Shown in pieces: positions 1 to 11,726 of a DNA stretch of 64,000 bases. Positions within the stretch are counted from its first letter, which is position 1. Each line of letters starts with the position of its first letter. A program made the translations under genes and the position numbers. This DNA comes from Punica granatum (lineage: Eukaryota; Streptophyta; Magnoliopsida; Myrtales; Lythraceae). The DNA is taken from the NCBI RefSeq assembly GCF_007655135.1, contig NC_045131.1, positions 28,876,001 through 28,940,000 on the forward strand. The letters are read 5' to 3'. The notes beneath the pieces are model-generated. The model made no database searches. It had not been told where the DNA came from and saw only the letters and a program-made list of their open reading frames with translations.

Positions 1-829
1 ATCAAGGAGATTCAATCTTAACTTTTCTTTTTAAATTTCATATTAGTAATAATAATCAAAAGACAAATACAAGTAGGATTGAAAAATTATTACGGAAAAA
101 AGAGTTTACTATTTAAAATCTTTGAAAAATATTCATCGCACATTAGAAAAATTAGTCCATTATATGAATATGCTAGTTACTAGATATCATTAGACATGAA
201 AATTAAATAATTATTCAAAAGTTTGAGTATTAGTACTTTAAAATACTTGAAAATCATAACCCATCAAAACTTAAATTAATAATTTTAAAATAAAAAATTC
301 CATATCTTTTTATCATTTTTCTCTTAAAAGAAAAGTGCTTAAAATAAATTTTACAATAAATATGCTCTTTCCATCAAGATGAAATATAAATTACGAAGAG
401 CCTATAAAATTAGAGGCATTTGATAATTCAAACAATTGGAGGTTTTGAGATTATCAATTTTCTTTTTGGATCATAAGGGAAATCTAAGACCTAGTAAAAT
501 GATAAGAAATAAAAGGGACACATAATTTCCACTAATGAAGATTGAACTCAAGATCTCTTAGTTTTGATTTGGTATTTTGCGCCATTTTGCTAAGATTCCA
601 TCCTCAAATTAGCATATTTAATTAGTGGTAGAAATAGTTTCAGCCTTTTATTATTTTTTTTTGGGCGAATAGCTTCGGCCTTATTTTAATTAAATGAAAA
701 TATATTAGTTGCTATAAGTGTGCCTTAAACCTCATCATGCGGTACCTCATTTCTTCAATATATATATATATATATATATATTCAGGGAATTACGGACCGA
801 AATTAATAATGATATTCTTCAAAATAATA
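1..829. other. AT-rich intergenic DNA, no gene seen
   Basis: No coding frame or recognisable element was found here. The stretch is very AT-rich, with a (TA)n microsatellite at about 759-782. The right edge is set by the start of homology with the block at about 30.13 kb. Confidence 0.6.
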
Positions 830-1510
830 TTTTATTCTATTCTATCTTCTTCCCCTTTTTACTATTTCAAGGTATGAAACTACCATTTTGATAATCTAAT
901 TTCTCCCATAATTATATATAAAATTGTGTCTTTTCTTTCTTTCATTTTATAATATATAATGTATGATTTACGTGATAGAATTTGATTCTGTACACTCGTA
1001 GCTTCTTCTCACGTGATGTAATTCCATTAAGTACACTGGAAGCTCTTTCTAGTTTCTTCTCGAGATTTTTAATTTTCCACACCTACCTATGGCATGGAAA
1101 GTCTCCAAACGTGCTAGGAAACGATTTATTAATAATTGTGCTTGCACTATACATAATATATACATATACATTTGCCAAACTTTGTTTTTGCTCATCTTAA
1201 TGGACTCAAGGTTTTAGAATTGAGCCATATATCCTTAGTATTATTGAGCCACATATAAAACTAAATTTTATTTATTTATTTGAACATTTATTTTACTAAT
1301 TTTACTTCAAAAACGCTTTTTATAAGAAGATTATGGCATTTTTTTTTTCAATTTCAGGAACACAAGTTCTTAAAAAAAGTTTCTTCACTTTGTAACATTA
1401 CTTTTATTTTCAAAGTACATCATGGATGTCAAGGCAAAGAGATGGAAACACCATCAGGTACAACTAATAATGTTGGGCAGGGAGGATATTCACATTTTAT
1501 CAAGTCATGA
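830..1510. repeat. Segmental duplication block, copy 1 (partner about 30130-30880)
   Basis: This block aligns by eye, in the same orientation and order, with 30130-30880. Shared landmarks are a tract reading TTTTTACTATTTCA, then CATGGAAAGTCTC followed by AGGAAACG, then a tract around TTGAGCCATA and CTTTTTATA with GAAGATTATG. Short ORFs in it (for example 982-1200) are not conserved between copies, so I regard the block as non-coding spacer. Confidence 0.7.
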
Positions 1511-2459
1511 CTTGGCAAATAATAATATTAATTATAAGTAAAAAAGAGAATTGGGGTGGAAGTAAAGCGAAGGAAAAAGGATACTGAGATTTTTAATTTG
1601 AAAAATTCTCGAAGTGTGGAGGGGAAAAACTACAAGGTCGATGGGCAAATAATCCCCTATGTAATCAACTCGTTATATCGGCACGTACAGTTATTCTATA
1701 GACCGTCAATAATTGACTAGAAACTTATTTTCAGGAATTGACCGCTCTTTCTAAGTAGAGACCTGATCACCATACTCTCCGAAAACTATCCCCAATTACT
1801 ATATATGTACTTGCTCTGTATTCTCTTTTGTGGAGTTCACAATCACTTAGACCAACACTTCCGTCTCCCACGTACAGGCTCATAATCTTCGAGAAAATTT
1901 TAGATGATTCTACCTCAAATGATGTGGTGAGGAAAAACTAATTAGAATCCTTTAATGAAGAATAATTATAATAATTATCCGAATAATTAGTACCAAGTAT
2001 TTAATTTCATACGTTTTGATTGATATTTCCTCATGTCACGTACGTGACTTCTCTCTCTTAGATTTGCTTGAGGTGTTCTGCCCCCTTTCTTTGGGTGCCC
2101 TTTGCCGAAGCTCTATTTATAGAGCTAAGTTACTATTTAATACATAGAGCAATAAATGAAGCCTCGACAGCTGTTCTCCAATATTGAAAAATTAATGAGA
2201 GAATCAGAAGTTTATAATTGAGTATCACAGCTTATAGATTTAAACTTTTGAGTTCAAAATATACCTAATCATTCGTAGACCATGTGGAAATTTTACAGGA
2301 AGGTAAGCAAAATGTTCTTCACGCTTTGCGGCTGCAATTACTGCTTCTAGACGTCGACGCATCATTATTCTTCAAATTAACTGCTGTGGAATCAATTTCT
2401 TGCTTGTCCGCAAGAAACATGGGATGTTGCTCCCTGTCATCAGATCTCGTGTGGGGCCT
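1511..2459. other. Intergenic DNA without recognisable genes
   Basis: This part of copy 1 has no counterpart in copy 2, so it is either inserted here or deleted there. A 60-residue ORF at 2284-2466 resembles no family known to me and lacks gene context. Confidence 0.5.
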
Positions 2460-2663
2460 GTGCTGACGTGGCACGTGGAGAGATAGTGGGCCACACTTGT
2501 CACATGGGCGCTACGTCAGCATGGCCGTTAGATGTCGACGGAAAAGATAACGCCGGGATAGATTTGAGGTAAAAAGTAAACCATGGGATAAATTTGACAA
2601 AAAAAAGCATATGATAGATTTGACAAAACGGACAAACCATGGGCCATTTTAGGTAAATACCCC
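2460..2663. mobile_element. Truncated copy of the fold-back MITE at 21542-21888
   Basis: This matches the central spacer and complete right arm of the MITE at 21542-21888, including the TGCTGACGTGGCACGTGG centre, the GTCGACGGAAAAGATAA arm and the terminal GGCCATTTTAGGTAAATACCCC-like end. The left arm is absent: homology starts exactly at the inner inverted motif TGCTGACGTGG. ORFs read from it (such as 2500-2718 on the minus strand) are by-products of the palindrome. Confidence 0.85.
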
Positions 2664-2891
2664 TTGTGTTTATATATGATTTATTACACAATTGTTTGGA
2701 TAATATAACAATCTTCAACTTACCACTCGAGAATTAACAATATATATATGCACAATGTTTGATTTAATATTATATGGATATTAATTGTTTTCTTATTTTT
2801 AAATAATTATATAAATAAAAATTTTACATATTTATTAAGTCTTGACAAAAATATTACATATAAATTAAATGCAATTCAATTCAAAGATTGG

Positions 2892-3000
2892 TGGCGAAAT
2901 GGTAAAGGAGCGAGACTAAAAATACTACCCTAGAGGTTAAGGATTCGAGTTGGGTTCAAGTCACAATATAAAGATATGAGAGAGATAATAATCAAATATA
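2892..3000 (+). repeat. SINE-like element with internal pol III promoter
   Basis: An A-box TGGCGAAATGG (2892-2902) fits TRGYNNANNGG exactly. A B-box GTTCAAGTC (2954-2962) fits GWTCRANNC exactly, about 50 nt downstream as in tRNA-derived SINEs. No cloverleaf can be completed, so this is not a functional tRNA. The 3' end is not defined. Confidence 0.45.
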
Positions 3001-3576
3001 ATTACCAAATTTATTTTGAAAAAATTTTATAGAGACAATTGCAATTGTTGAAAATAATAAATTTAGTAACAAAATTTGTTGTTATATCTCATCTTGGAGA
3101 AAAATTTAATTGATACTAAAAATATGAATTAGCGACTTTTATTAATTGTTGCTAATTTGCCTCTATAAATCTAAATGGGGCAATTTACTCTTGCGTCTCT
3201 AATACCTTTAAAGGTAAATAAATGACTTTTAGAAGCAAATATCATTGCTTTTAAAAGAAAATTTTCTTGTAGTACATATAGATAAATAGTAGATATTTGT
3301 TCCTTAATATGTCATTATTGAGTACACAATCAAGCTTCCTTGTCAACGTTGCAGGCAAAGAGTACATCTACGAATTCACCCAAAAAAAAGGAAAAAGAGT
3401 ACATCCATGAGATGAGAGGTATTAGGGGAAGATCTTCCCATAATAAGAGGGCTTCCATCTGAGCAAAGTAGATGGCAAAGTGGATTTATTTTTTATAAGA
3501 AGGACTAAACAAGAAAGAAAGAAAGACTCCCTCGAACTTATTCTCGACTAAACCATAACGTGGATCGAGCCGGGTC
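3001..3576. other. Spacer and 3' flank of the dioxygenase pseudogene
   Basis: The part up to about 3270 holds nothing recognised. From about 3270 it is duplicated at 31340-31618 (shared AGTAGATATTTGTTCCTTAA and a stretch containing GTTGCAGGCAAAGAG). The last ~100 bases are probably the 3' untranslated region of the gene on the minus strand. Confidence 0.55.
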
Positions 3577-6500
3577 CTAAACCCCCCAATAAGTCTTGAT
3601 GAGGCTCTGGGCTTTAACTCGGTTGTCGCTGGAATCACGGTAGCAGAGAAAATCGACGTGATCAAATGGCTTAAATTGCTGCGGGCGCTCTTCATCGATG
3701 AGCTCATCCGGTGTTTTTATCATCCCCTTCTGATATGAGAACACCCCGAGCGAGTATCTGACTTCATTCTCCTCCCTCACTGCGACTCTATGGTAGCAAG
3801 CCTTGATCCTCCCATTGCTCCATGCCTACATGTCCATTACGACACAAACATAATAAGTACTATATTTATTATGATCAACTTCACAAAAGTTAATTTTCTT
3901 TCCTCGTTTTATTCATTGAATCAGCTGACATCGGACCGGGACAGATAAAGAGAGAAAGGGGTCATACGACTCACTACAAATGCATCACCAGCCATGATCA
4001 TGAAGGAAGAAGGAGAAGGCTCGAAGGTGAACCACTCTCCATCTTTAGTCATCACCTCAAGTCCCCTCACGTTGTTCTGGTGCAAGAACGATATAAAGCT
4101 TTTGTCCGTGTGCGCGATCGGGTTTATGTTTGACTTGACATCGTGAGGTTTCTTGTACTTCAAGAAGCGGAGGAGTAATGTGGCAGCATCCGCGTAAGAC
4201 TTGTAGCATTTCTGGCCGTAGCTGTCAAACACCATCCTCATCACCATTGCCTCCAGCCTCTCGATAAACTCCGTGTATGAATGGTCAGCTTTGCTGTGGC
4301 ATTCAAGACAATTACTTTTAAATTAGCTATGTTGTTGACGCATAAATACATTAATGATACGATTTAAATTATTAACTAATAGACAAAGGTGTTGTAATGT
4401 AGTAGCACACACGTCCTCATTGAAAATCAAGAGATTTTGTACGCGATTATTTCTGGTGTTTTTTTTATTTTTCCTTTTCATAGAATAATTCTTTTATAAA
4501 GTGCCCCCTTATGTTGGGCATTGCACCCTTAAATGCTTACCAGGAACGATCGTTGCCTGCAGGCCACATGAGATTGGTGAAGTTTTGGCATTCCTCTAGG
4601 GTTTCAGCATGGTCGATGTTAAGGGCTTCGACGAGGGGAGTCCTAGGGACCTTAGTTGTCAGCATCCTATTTTGGTACACTGGTTCCAGAGGGACAAAAT
4701 CGCCATTTCTTGTCATTCATCGGAAGGAAGTATTTTTGACTCACTGCTCGAGCATTCTCAACTTTTGAAAATGGGACATTTTCTTAATTTAAATCCAATT
4801 TTACATTTTTCAGAAAAAAAATATATATTCTACGGGACGTGCTTGGATTTCACGGACATCACCTTCAATTTTCAAGATCCTGAACGAAAATCGAGGCCGA
4901 AAAATAATTCTTTTCATAATATTGATCCCTGAATTTTTCTGAATACAATGATGGTCTCGGATCAATTTTTGGGTATTTTGTTGAAAAGATAAAAATTTCG
5001 GGCCTTACGTGCAGCAATCTTAATTTCTTTCAAAATTCGAGCCGATGCTTGGGATTGATAAGTATTTTTCCATATAATATCGATCATTGAATTTTTCTGA
5101 ATACAACTTCAGATTATCTTTTGGATATTGGATTTTAAAGATGAAATTTCAGGAATAATCGAACAATTACGATCGACGCGCGTCAGTAGGCTCGATATCG
5201 ATTTTGTCGAGATTTGATCTTCACTGATGCAAATTGAAATCCTCATAAAGCCTATTATTTTTATGAATTCCTCAATTTCAAAGCTTTCATTTAGAAGATA
5301 TCGACAGATCCCAAGAAGTTGAATTTCGCCCAAACGACTCCCCGTACGAAAATAATAATAAAAAAAAAGAGTCAGAGGGGTTGGCTCCTTTGACCAACCC
5401 TTCCTTTTTCGTTCTTTTCCTTTCCTCCGATGCAGGTCTGCAACCTGCAGCTTCTCCCCTTCTCCTCACGTCTGCAACCTGCAGCAGAAGACTGAACAGA
5501 CAGAGCCAGACAACAGAGGAAATCACGTCTCCTCACGTTCTTCCTCTCGCTGTCTCTCTCTGCTTCTCTTCCCCTCGGGACATATGGACAGAGGGGCTCC
5601 CAGCTCCTCAGACAACTGGCCCGGCTTGCCCTCAGCTCCAACGGGAGCCCCCCAGCTCAGGAACGTGGCTCTTCCTTTCCCTCAACTCACACTCCTTTAA
5701 CTCTCAGCTCACCAACTTCCCCTTAGCTCACAAAAACCGACTCTCTCAGCTCACTTCAGCTGGATCTTTCCCTTACGGAAAACTCTCAGCTGAGCCGGTC
5801 CTTCTCCTTTTCCTCCTTCCAGCTCACGGAAGCTCAGCCCTCACTCCCTCTGATTTTACTCCTTTCAGCTGACTGCATCGTGGCCCGCAGCTCATTTTTC
5901 CTCTCAACTCCCAGCTCACGCCTGTTCCCTCATCGATCCTGCCTCTCTTCCAGCTCAGTTGATCCCCCCCAGCTAAACAAACTACCACGCCCTCACTCAT
6001 TTTGGTCCCCTTCAGCTGATCACTCACTCTCTCTCACGGTTGCCCTCAGGTCCCCACTTCCCGCAGCTCACGTTTTCCCGTCCCAGGTCATCAAGGACTC
6101 ACTCCCTCTGACCGACTCCCCACAGCTCAACGACTTACCCGTTTCCTCTGTTCCCTCTGAAACTCATACCCTCGGCTCCCTCTCGGTCGATTCCATAGAG
6201 CCCTCAGTTCGACTTCAACCCACAGCTCACTCTCTTCCCAATCCCCCTCAGCTCGTTCTCGCTCTCCCCAGCTCCTCACACACGACCCGTCCACTCTTCC
6301 CTTCCGTTTTCAGTTTTCAGTTTTCTTGCGGCTTTCACGGTTTTCTTTGTATCTCTCGGTTGTCTCAGGTTTCGGTCGCTGCAGCTCCGTTTCACACCCC
6401 GTCTAGGGGTCCTCAGATCGCCTGGAGCCCTCGGACGTAGCCCCCTTGTCCATCCGAGCCAAGCCCGAGTTGCACGGACGGGCGAGCTCTCCTTTCCGGG

Positions 6501-6581
6501 CATTTTCCGCTCAGTCGGGTCTGTCTTGACCCGACCGGTGCCCGACCCGACTTCCAGATTTTCTTTTCTCCCGAGGCTAGG

Positions 6582-6588
6582 TATAAAT
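6582..6588 (+). promoter_or_regulatory. Putative TATA box of the solo LTR
   Basis: TATAAAT sits just after the GC-rich, U3-like part of the LTR and before the AT-richer downstream part, where an LTR promoter is expected. If active, it would transcribe rightward, antisense to the pseudogene exon 1 start at 9520. Confidence 0.45.
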
Positions 6589-6709
6589 CCTGACTTAGTA
6601 GCACGCTTAGGGCCTCAATTTCATATATTAATGTTTATTTAAATGGTGATAACGTGAAATAAACGTTTGTGATTTACTTCAAACTCGGTTTTACGAACTT
6701 TCCAGACTG

Positions 6710-7240
6710 TTTCAGTTCAGTCCCTGCTGCCCTTTTCGTTTTTTTCCGATCAGCCCTAAACTCTCAAATCCGTTTCAATCAAGTCCTGGGCAATTTTCAA
6801 AACTTTCAGTTCAGCCATTGAACTTTTCAGGCAATTCAAATCAGTCCAGAGAACCTTTCTAACTGTTTCAGTTCAGTCCCTGCCGCTGTTTTCATTTTTT
6901 CGATCAGCCTAAACTTTCAAATCCGTTTCAATCAAGTCCTGGGCCATTTTCAACAATTTCAGCTCAGCCATTGAATTTTTCAGGAGATTCGAATCTGTCC
7001 AGAGAACTTTTTTAACTGTTTCAGTTCAGTCCCTGCCGCTGTTTTCATTTTTTCGATCAGCCCTAAACTTTCAAATCTGTTTCAATCAAGTCCTGTGCCA
7101 TTTTCAGCATTTTCATTTCAGTCACTGAACTTTTCAGGTGATTCAAATCAGTCCAGAAAACTTTTCAATCTGTTTCAGTTCAGTCCCTGTGACTCTTTTC
7201 ACCTTTTCAGATCAGTCCAGAGAGCTTTTCACCATTTTCA
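6710..7240 (+). repeat. Tandem repeat, about 154-bp unit x 3.4, inside the LTR
   Basis: Units begin with TTTCAGTTCAGTCCCTG at about 6710, 6866, 7019 and 7173 (periods 156, 153 and 154). Each unit also contains TTTCAATCAAGTCCTG and CAGCCATTGAA or close variants. Degenerate copies of the CAGTCCCTG core continue to about 7410. Confidence 0.9.
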
Positions 7241-9520
7241 GTTCAGTCCTTGATGTTCTTAACAAATCCAGAATGGTCCCTGGTCGAATTTGACATTTTC
7301 AAAGCAATCCCTGACTTTTTGAGCTGTTCCAAATCAGTCCCCAGAGTTTTAGCCGAATTTTCAAATCAGTCCCTGTTCTTTTGAAATTATTCAATTCAGT
7401 CCTTGGACAATTTCTTTTAGAAAAAAATATAAAATAATAAGGACTTCCAACCCGTCCCATTTGGATCCTCGACCGACAATACGCATGTTCTCGTTTAATA
7501 AGTTCTTGTCTCATTTATTATGCGTACATGAAATGGCAATACGTGTTTGTATGTTTCCCCATTTCCATGAGTCGGCGCCGTTTTATTGATTCCGTTAATA
7601 TTATGTTTGTGTATGCTTGCATGATTGCATGTGTTTCTCGTGATCATGGCGGCGTCGGCTTTATAAAATATCTGTTATAATTGTGATTGCATGCAACCGT
7701 ATTTTTTTGTTTGACATTGGTAGGATGATAAATCGTAAGTTAAACGCGTCAGTTTTAAATAATGTGCATGGATTTGTATATCGGCGACTATCTCGGGCCC
7801 GCAAAGGTCCAAGAGCGCATCAGCCATCATTTGACCAGGCGTCCTTGGCCTTCGGGGACCCGTCTTGGTCTTCATGTCATAAATCGCTTCATAAACCCGT
7901 AGTATCCGAGGCATAGGACAATAATCCCGAAAAGAATTCCACATACGGGGAAGGGACGTATAACTTGGCTAAATGAATCACTTGGTTTTAAGCAAAATGC
8001 ATGAAATTGAAAAATTACCGGTAATCGCGTCGATAATTTTTTGAATGGGTTTATCTGTTGAATAAAACGTAAAATTGACTAATCATACACTCGGCATAAT
8101 CAAATGTGAGCAAATAGGCAAAATGGTTAGGCTTTGGGTTTTCAGATGAAAAATATGTTCCTTGCATAATCTGTTAAAGGCGCACTGTCACTATGCATAA
8201 CAATTTGAAACAGACCTACACATACTTAGTTAGCATTGTTCTGCGTCTGTTCATGTTTTGTTTAGACTAGGAAATTGTTTGCCAAACAATCCCGGTATAT
8301 AATTGGCTAATCACGTAAACTTGACGCTTAATACACAATTTGTCTATAGTCATATGTTTTTGTCCGTTTTTACCTGTTTTATCGCGGTTCGAGCCCTAGT
8401 CCATATAATATGATGCACATGGTCCATAGAATACGATGCACGTGGGGTACAACGTCCCTCACTGTCGATCAAGGGTCCAACGCCCATGCACACCGAGTGC
8501 ACGCAACCCGAGTGTGGAATTGGGTCTTGCCTCGACTTACTGCTTCGCTCCTAGTAGTGCCTATGTGGAAGATGACTCGGATCGGGTAGGTAAGACGTGG
8601 CCAAAAATGACCCGGGAACTCGACTGATCCCATGGCTATCACGAGAGTCAAACGACTCTTCTGTTATCTGTCGGTTCGGTTGGACCCGACCCCCGGCTCT
8701 CTGAGCTCGCGTTGCTTTAATTTCGGTTTTGGTCATTCAAAATCACGCGGTTAGTACGAGTGGAATATTTGGCCTAATGCAAACTGACCGGGTCCATGTA
8801 CTGTATCGCGTATGTATTTTGAGAGCACATTGTAAGGATGTCTTCTGTATTTTCATTCAGTTGTTGTAAGGATTCCGGTCGGTGAGCAGACGGTCTGAGT
8901 GTTTCATCGAAGTTACGGTGTCAAAACGGGTGAGGAATGTGTAACTTAATTCACGCGGTAAATGAAATAAAACGGCAAACCCTAAACAAATAGAGTATCG
9001 AAAGGACGTGCGGGATATAGGCCCGCACCTAATAGAACCCCCGGGTCTGGAATTTTCTGTTCCGTAAGACCAATGCCTTAGCAACTAGGTGTATCCCGTA
9101 CTCCTAGGCTCGGGTAACTTGCCGACCCTCAATCTTCGAGTCGTAAAATGACAAGTGGCGACTCCTTCTCACGCGTGTTCGACACGTGTCCCCACGGGAA
9201 GGTGAACACTCCCAAGCCGTGCGATAACGCGAGCATGTGGGCCCCGACGAAACGAAATTCGGGTCCTCACATTGGCAATTTATCCGTGGGAGGGTTTGAA
9301 GTTGGTGTTCTTGATTTTGATCTCATGGGGAGGTAGAACAGCTCCTCAGTGACACTGAAGATGGGGTCATGGAGGTCGAGAGAGACGTCGTCCTTGTACT
9401 CGGCTATGAAGTAGCCATGGTCTTCGAGGCCTTGATGATTGTCTTGGTAGCCTAGAGCCAGGATTCAATCCCCGGTTTCAGGCAATCGTGGGAGAACTCC
9501 ACCACCGGAATTTTGCTCAT

Positions 9521-10400
9521 CTTCCTTCCTTATATATCTCTCTTTAATAGGAAATCGAAATGCCTGGCTTGAAATGAGAAGGTGTTATGGAAAGATACAT
9601 AGATACTTAGAGATGATATGTTTGGGGTGAGAGCTCAGCTAGTGGGTGTGAAGAGCAATTTATAGGATGCAGATCATGTACTGCATTAGGTCAGCGCGGC
9701 CTATGAGAGAGGATTATTTGAATTTAATTTGGTCAGTGATACGTACCAATAATTAGTGGGTTATTGTCCCCCGTAAACCATCAAAATTTAATTCACCGTG
9801 CATCTATCTGTCATAATATATGTATGTATACATGAAGTTATAAATTGTGGGATTCATCCCTGAACATTCCATGACAATGCTCAACTCTTCCTAACGTTGA
9901 AAATTGAGGGCAACAGCAACGTTTACTAAAGAATTTCTGCGAAATGGCACGTTCACCAGTCTTTTACATATGATGCTAGCTCTTGGTGATCTCCATTGCT
10001 TACGATATTCTGGAACCAACACTAACAATCTATCTGTTATAGGTATTGAAAATAGGCTCTCGGTGTCCTACAATGAGAGGGCTCTCTTTGCGTTTTACGA
10101 AAATGTGTCACATAAGCGTTTGGGCAATTTTGGGAAGATCTGATGGAGAGACTTTTTGTTTCCTTGCATTAATATATACTACATATAGATATAAATATAA
10201 AATGCTAAATGATAATTTCTATAAACAATAAATTAATTAATATATAATATAAGACAGTATAAACTATAAACTGTATATATGATTTAACTATAATTAAAAA
10301 GTAATTTTAAATTTATTTAAAAAATAACAATAGAAACAAAAATGAAGGGTATTTCAGTTATATAATTTCTGGAGGTGTTTTATAACCAAACTAGCCCTTC
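9521..10400. other. Dioxygenase pseudogene promoter and duplicated upstream spacer
   Basis: This is homologous to 33000-33900. On the minus strand TATAAAT lies at 9658-9664, matching the TATA box of the intact paralogue. Farther right, shared tracts include ATTGTGGGA with CATGACAATG and the GGAGGTGTTTTATAACCAAA end. The ORF at 9904-10143 is not conserved in the paralogous block. Confidence 0.65.
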
Positions 10401-11726
10401 TACCTCATCTTTAGTTATTATTATTTTTTAATTAAATTTATAGTCCTATTCTTTCTCTCCACTTTCACCACATTTACAAAGCGAGATTATTTTAATTAAA
10501 CAAGAAAGAGAGAAGGGGAAATGATGAGATCAAGTGTAAAAGAAATACAATCATGTGGAAATGTCGATATTTTCTAATTATTGTCATCTTTGTATTCTCT
10601 GGTCTTTTATCAATTATTTAGTAATTAATTAATATTTTTAATATAGCATGAGTACTATCGTAATTTCATTTTAAAGATGAACGCGCTCATATTTTGATTA
10701 TCATTATGAATAGTATTTTACTACTCTATCATAAAAATATATGTATGACTTTTATTTCTTATATTATATTAAAATCAATTTTTGTTTAACTATCTTCCAG
10801 TTAATATTCCAGAGGTGACCCAGGTATTCAAGGTGTTGAGATCAGTTAACTCCAAGGTGTTGAGATCTAAATTTGAACTCCCCAAAAAGTGAATAGTTAT
10901 TCTTTTAATATTTAGTGAGTAGGATTTCGTAGCTTTTATACATATATTATATGGCATATGAAGTATAGTCAATAATTCAAGAAGATAATTCAATAATGCA
11001 AGAATGATATATAATAATGTAACAGTGTAAAAATGACATTACTTTTACATATTAAATATACAATAAGCTTATTCGTATAGTTGAATGTCTTATAATTGAT
11101 TAAAATTATATTTAATGAAAATAGTTGTTATCTTGTCATGAAGCGCGGGCATCCATTCCCTGGTATGTATATAGATTAGTCCTTTAACCAGCGCGAGTCA
11201 TATTTCAGTTAATATTTTGTAAGCAATTGATAAGAAAATTTGATAGAGCCAAGCCCAGCAACAATTAGTATGGCAACAATTGAAGAAATAACTTCAGCAA
11301 CCCTTGAGAAGGCAAATCCAGAATTAATTCTCTTTGTTTTTTCAGCATTCTATCACTTTTTGTTTTATGAAAATAACATTTTATTATTTGCGCAGTTTAT
11401 TATTATTATTCCTAATAATTCAAGTATAACACATATTTCAACTCTTCTGATTTATTAACTAACCAACATCTTTATACCATTGTAAAGTGAAAATCTTATA
11501 GTTTGATAGCTCGATAGCAATTTTGAGTCCACATGATTAACCCGATCCACCAATATTAGACAATTTTGTTGTCATGTCAAAAAAAAAAGTGAGTAAATTC
11601 ACGCAATTAATCCACGGCGAAAAACAATCTCTTAATTCTAGTGTTAAGTCAAACTACATGGCCATAGTGTCATACATGAAAGCGGAAAGAACCAAAGAAT
11701 GGGAACAAAAACGATCTAGAAGGGGC
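10401..11726. other. AT-rich DNA inserted relative to the paralogous block
   Basis: The paralogue passes directly from the equivalent of about 10395 to that of about 12361 (at 33905-33912). So roughly 2 kb here, including the H2A pseudogene, is an insertion in copy 1 or a deletion in copy 2. No gene is recognised before 11727. Confidence 0.5.

Larger units (their letters stand above)
4657..9271 (+). mobile_element. Solo LTR (4.6 kb) of a large Gypsy/Tat-Ogre-like retrotransposon
   Basis: The insertion starts TGTCAGCATCC and ends GGGTCCTCACA, the TG...CA ends of an LTR. The flanking 5-mers are TTAGT (4652-4656) and TTGGC (9272-9276). The uninterrupted paralogue reads TTGGC at 32749-32753, so the right copy is ancestral and the left carries two transitions. 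No second LTR, primer-binding site, gag or pol is present, so this is a solo LTR of unusual length. Very long LTRs are known in the Ogre/Tat lineage; assignment there is inference. The plus orientation is supported by a TATA box at 6582-6588. The U3-like half is GC-rich with many CAGCTCA-type heptamers; the downstream half carries a tandem repeat. Confidence 0.85.
3577..9520 (-). pseudogene. AOP-like 2-oxoglutarate-dependent dioxygenase, split by a solo LTR
   Basis: This is a broken paralogue of the intact gene at 31619-32999. Exon 1 runs from the ATG at 9520 to 9272, is interrupted by a 4.6-kb LTR, and resumes at 4656-4541. Exon 2 is 4293-3975 and exon 3 is 3825-3577. Exons 2 and 3 stay open and keep the HTD iron ligand motif, the second histidine and the RYS 2-oxoglutarate contact. 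Exon 1 has three lesions: codon 23 is TAG (9454-9452) where the paralogue has CAG, one G is missing near 9332, and the LTR is inserted. All splice sites still fit GT-AG. Exon 2 differs from its partner by one codon in length (near GQKCYK versus DLEKYYK). The protein cannot be made from the original start. A short internal product from exons 2-3 is conceivable but would lack the N-terminal half. Confidence 0.93.

Noticed and set aside
2500..2718. Minus-strand 72-codon ORF resembling ORFs at 21553-21864 and 21605-21841
   Set aside because: The similarity comes from the MITE palindrome, which opens the same frame on both strands; there is no gene.
2892..2962. Possible tRNA gene
   Set aside because: A- and B-boxes are present, but no acceptor stem, anticodon loop or discriminator end can be formed; a SINE-like element fits better.
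5381..6440. Two long plus-strand ORFs (163 and 186 codons) in the GC-rich segment
   Set aside because: They lie inside the solo LTR, are Ser/Pro/Leu-rich by base composition, match no family, and have no splice or promoter context of their own.
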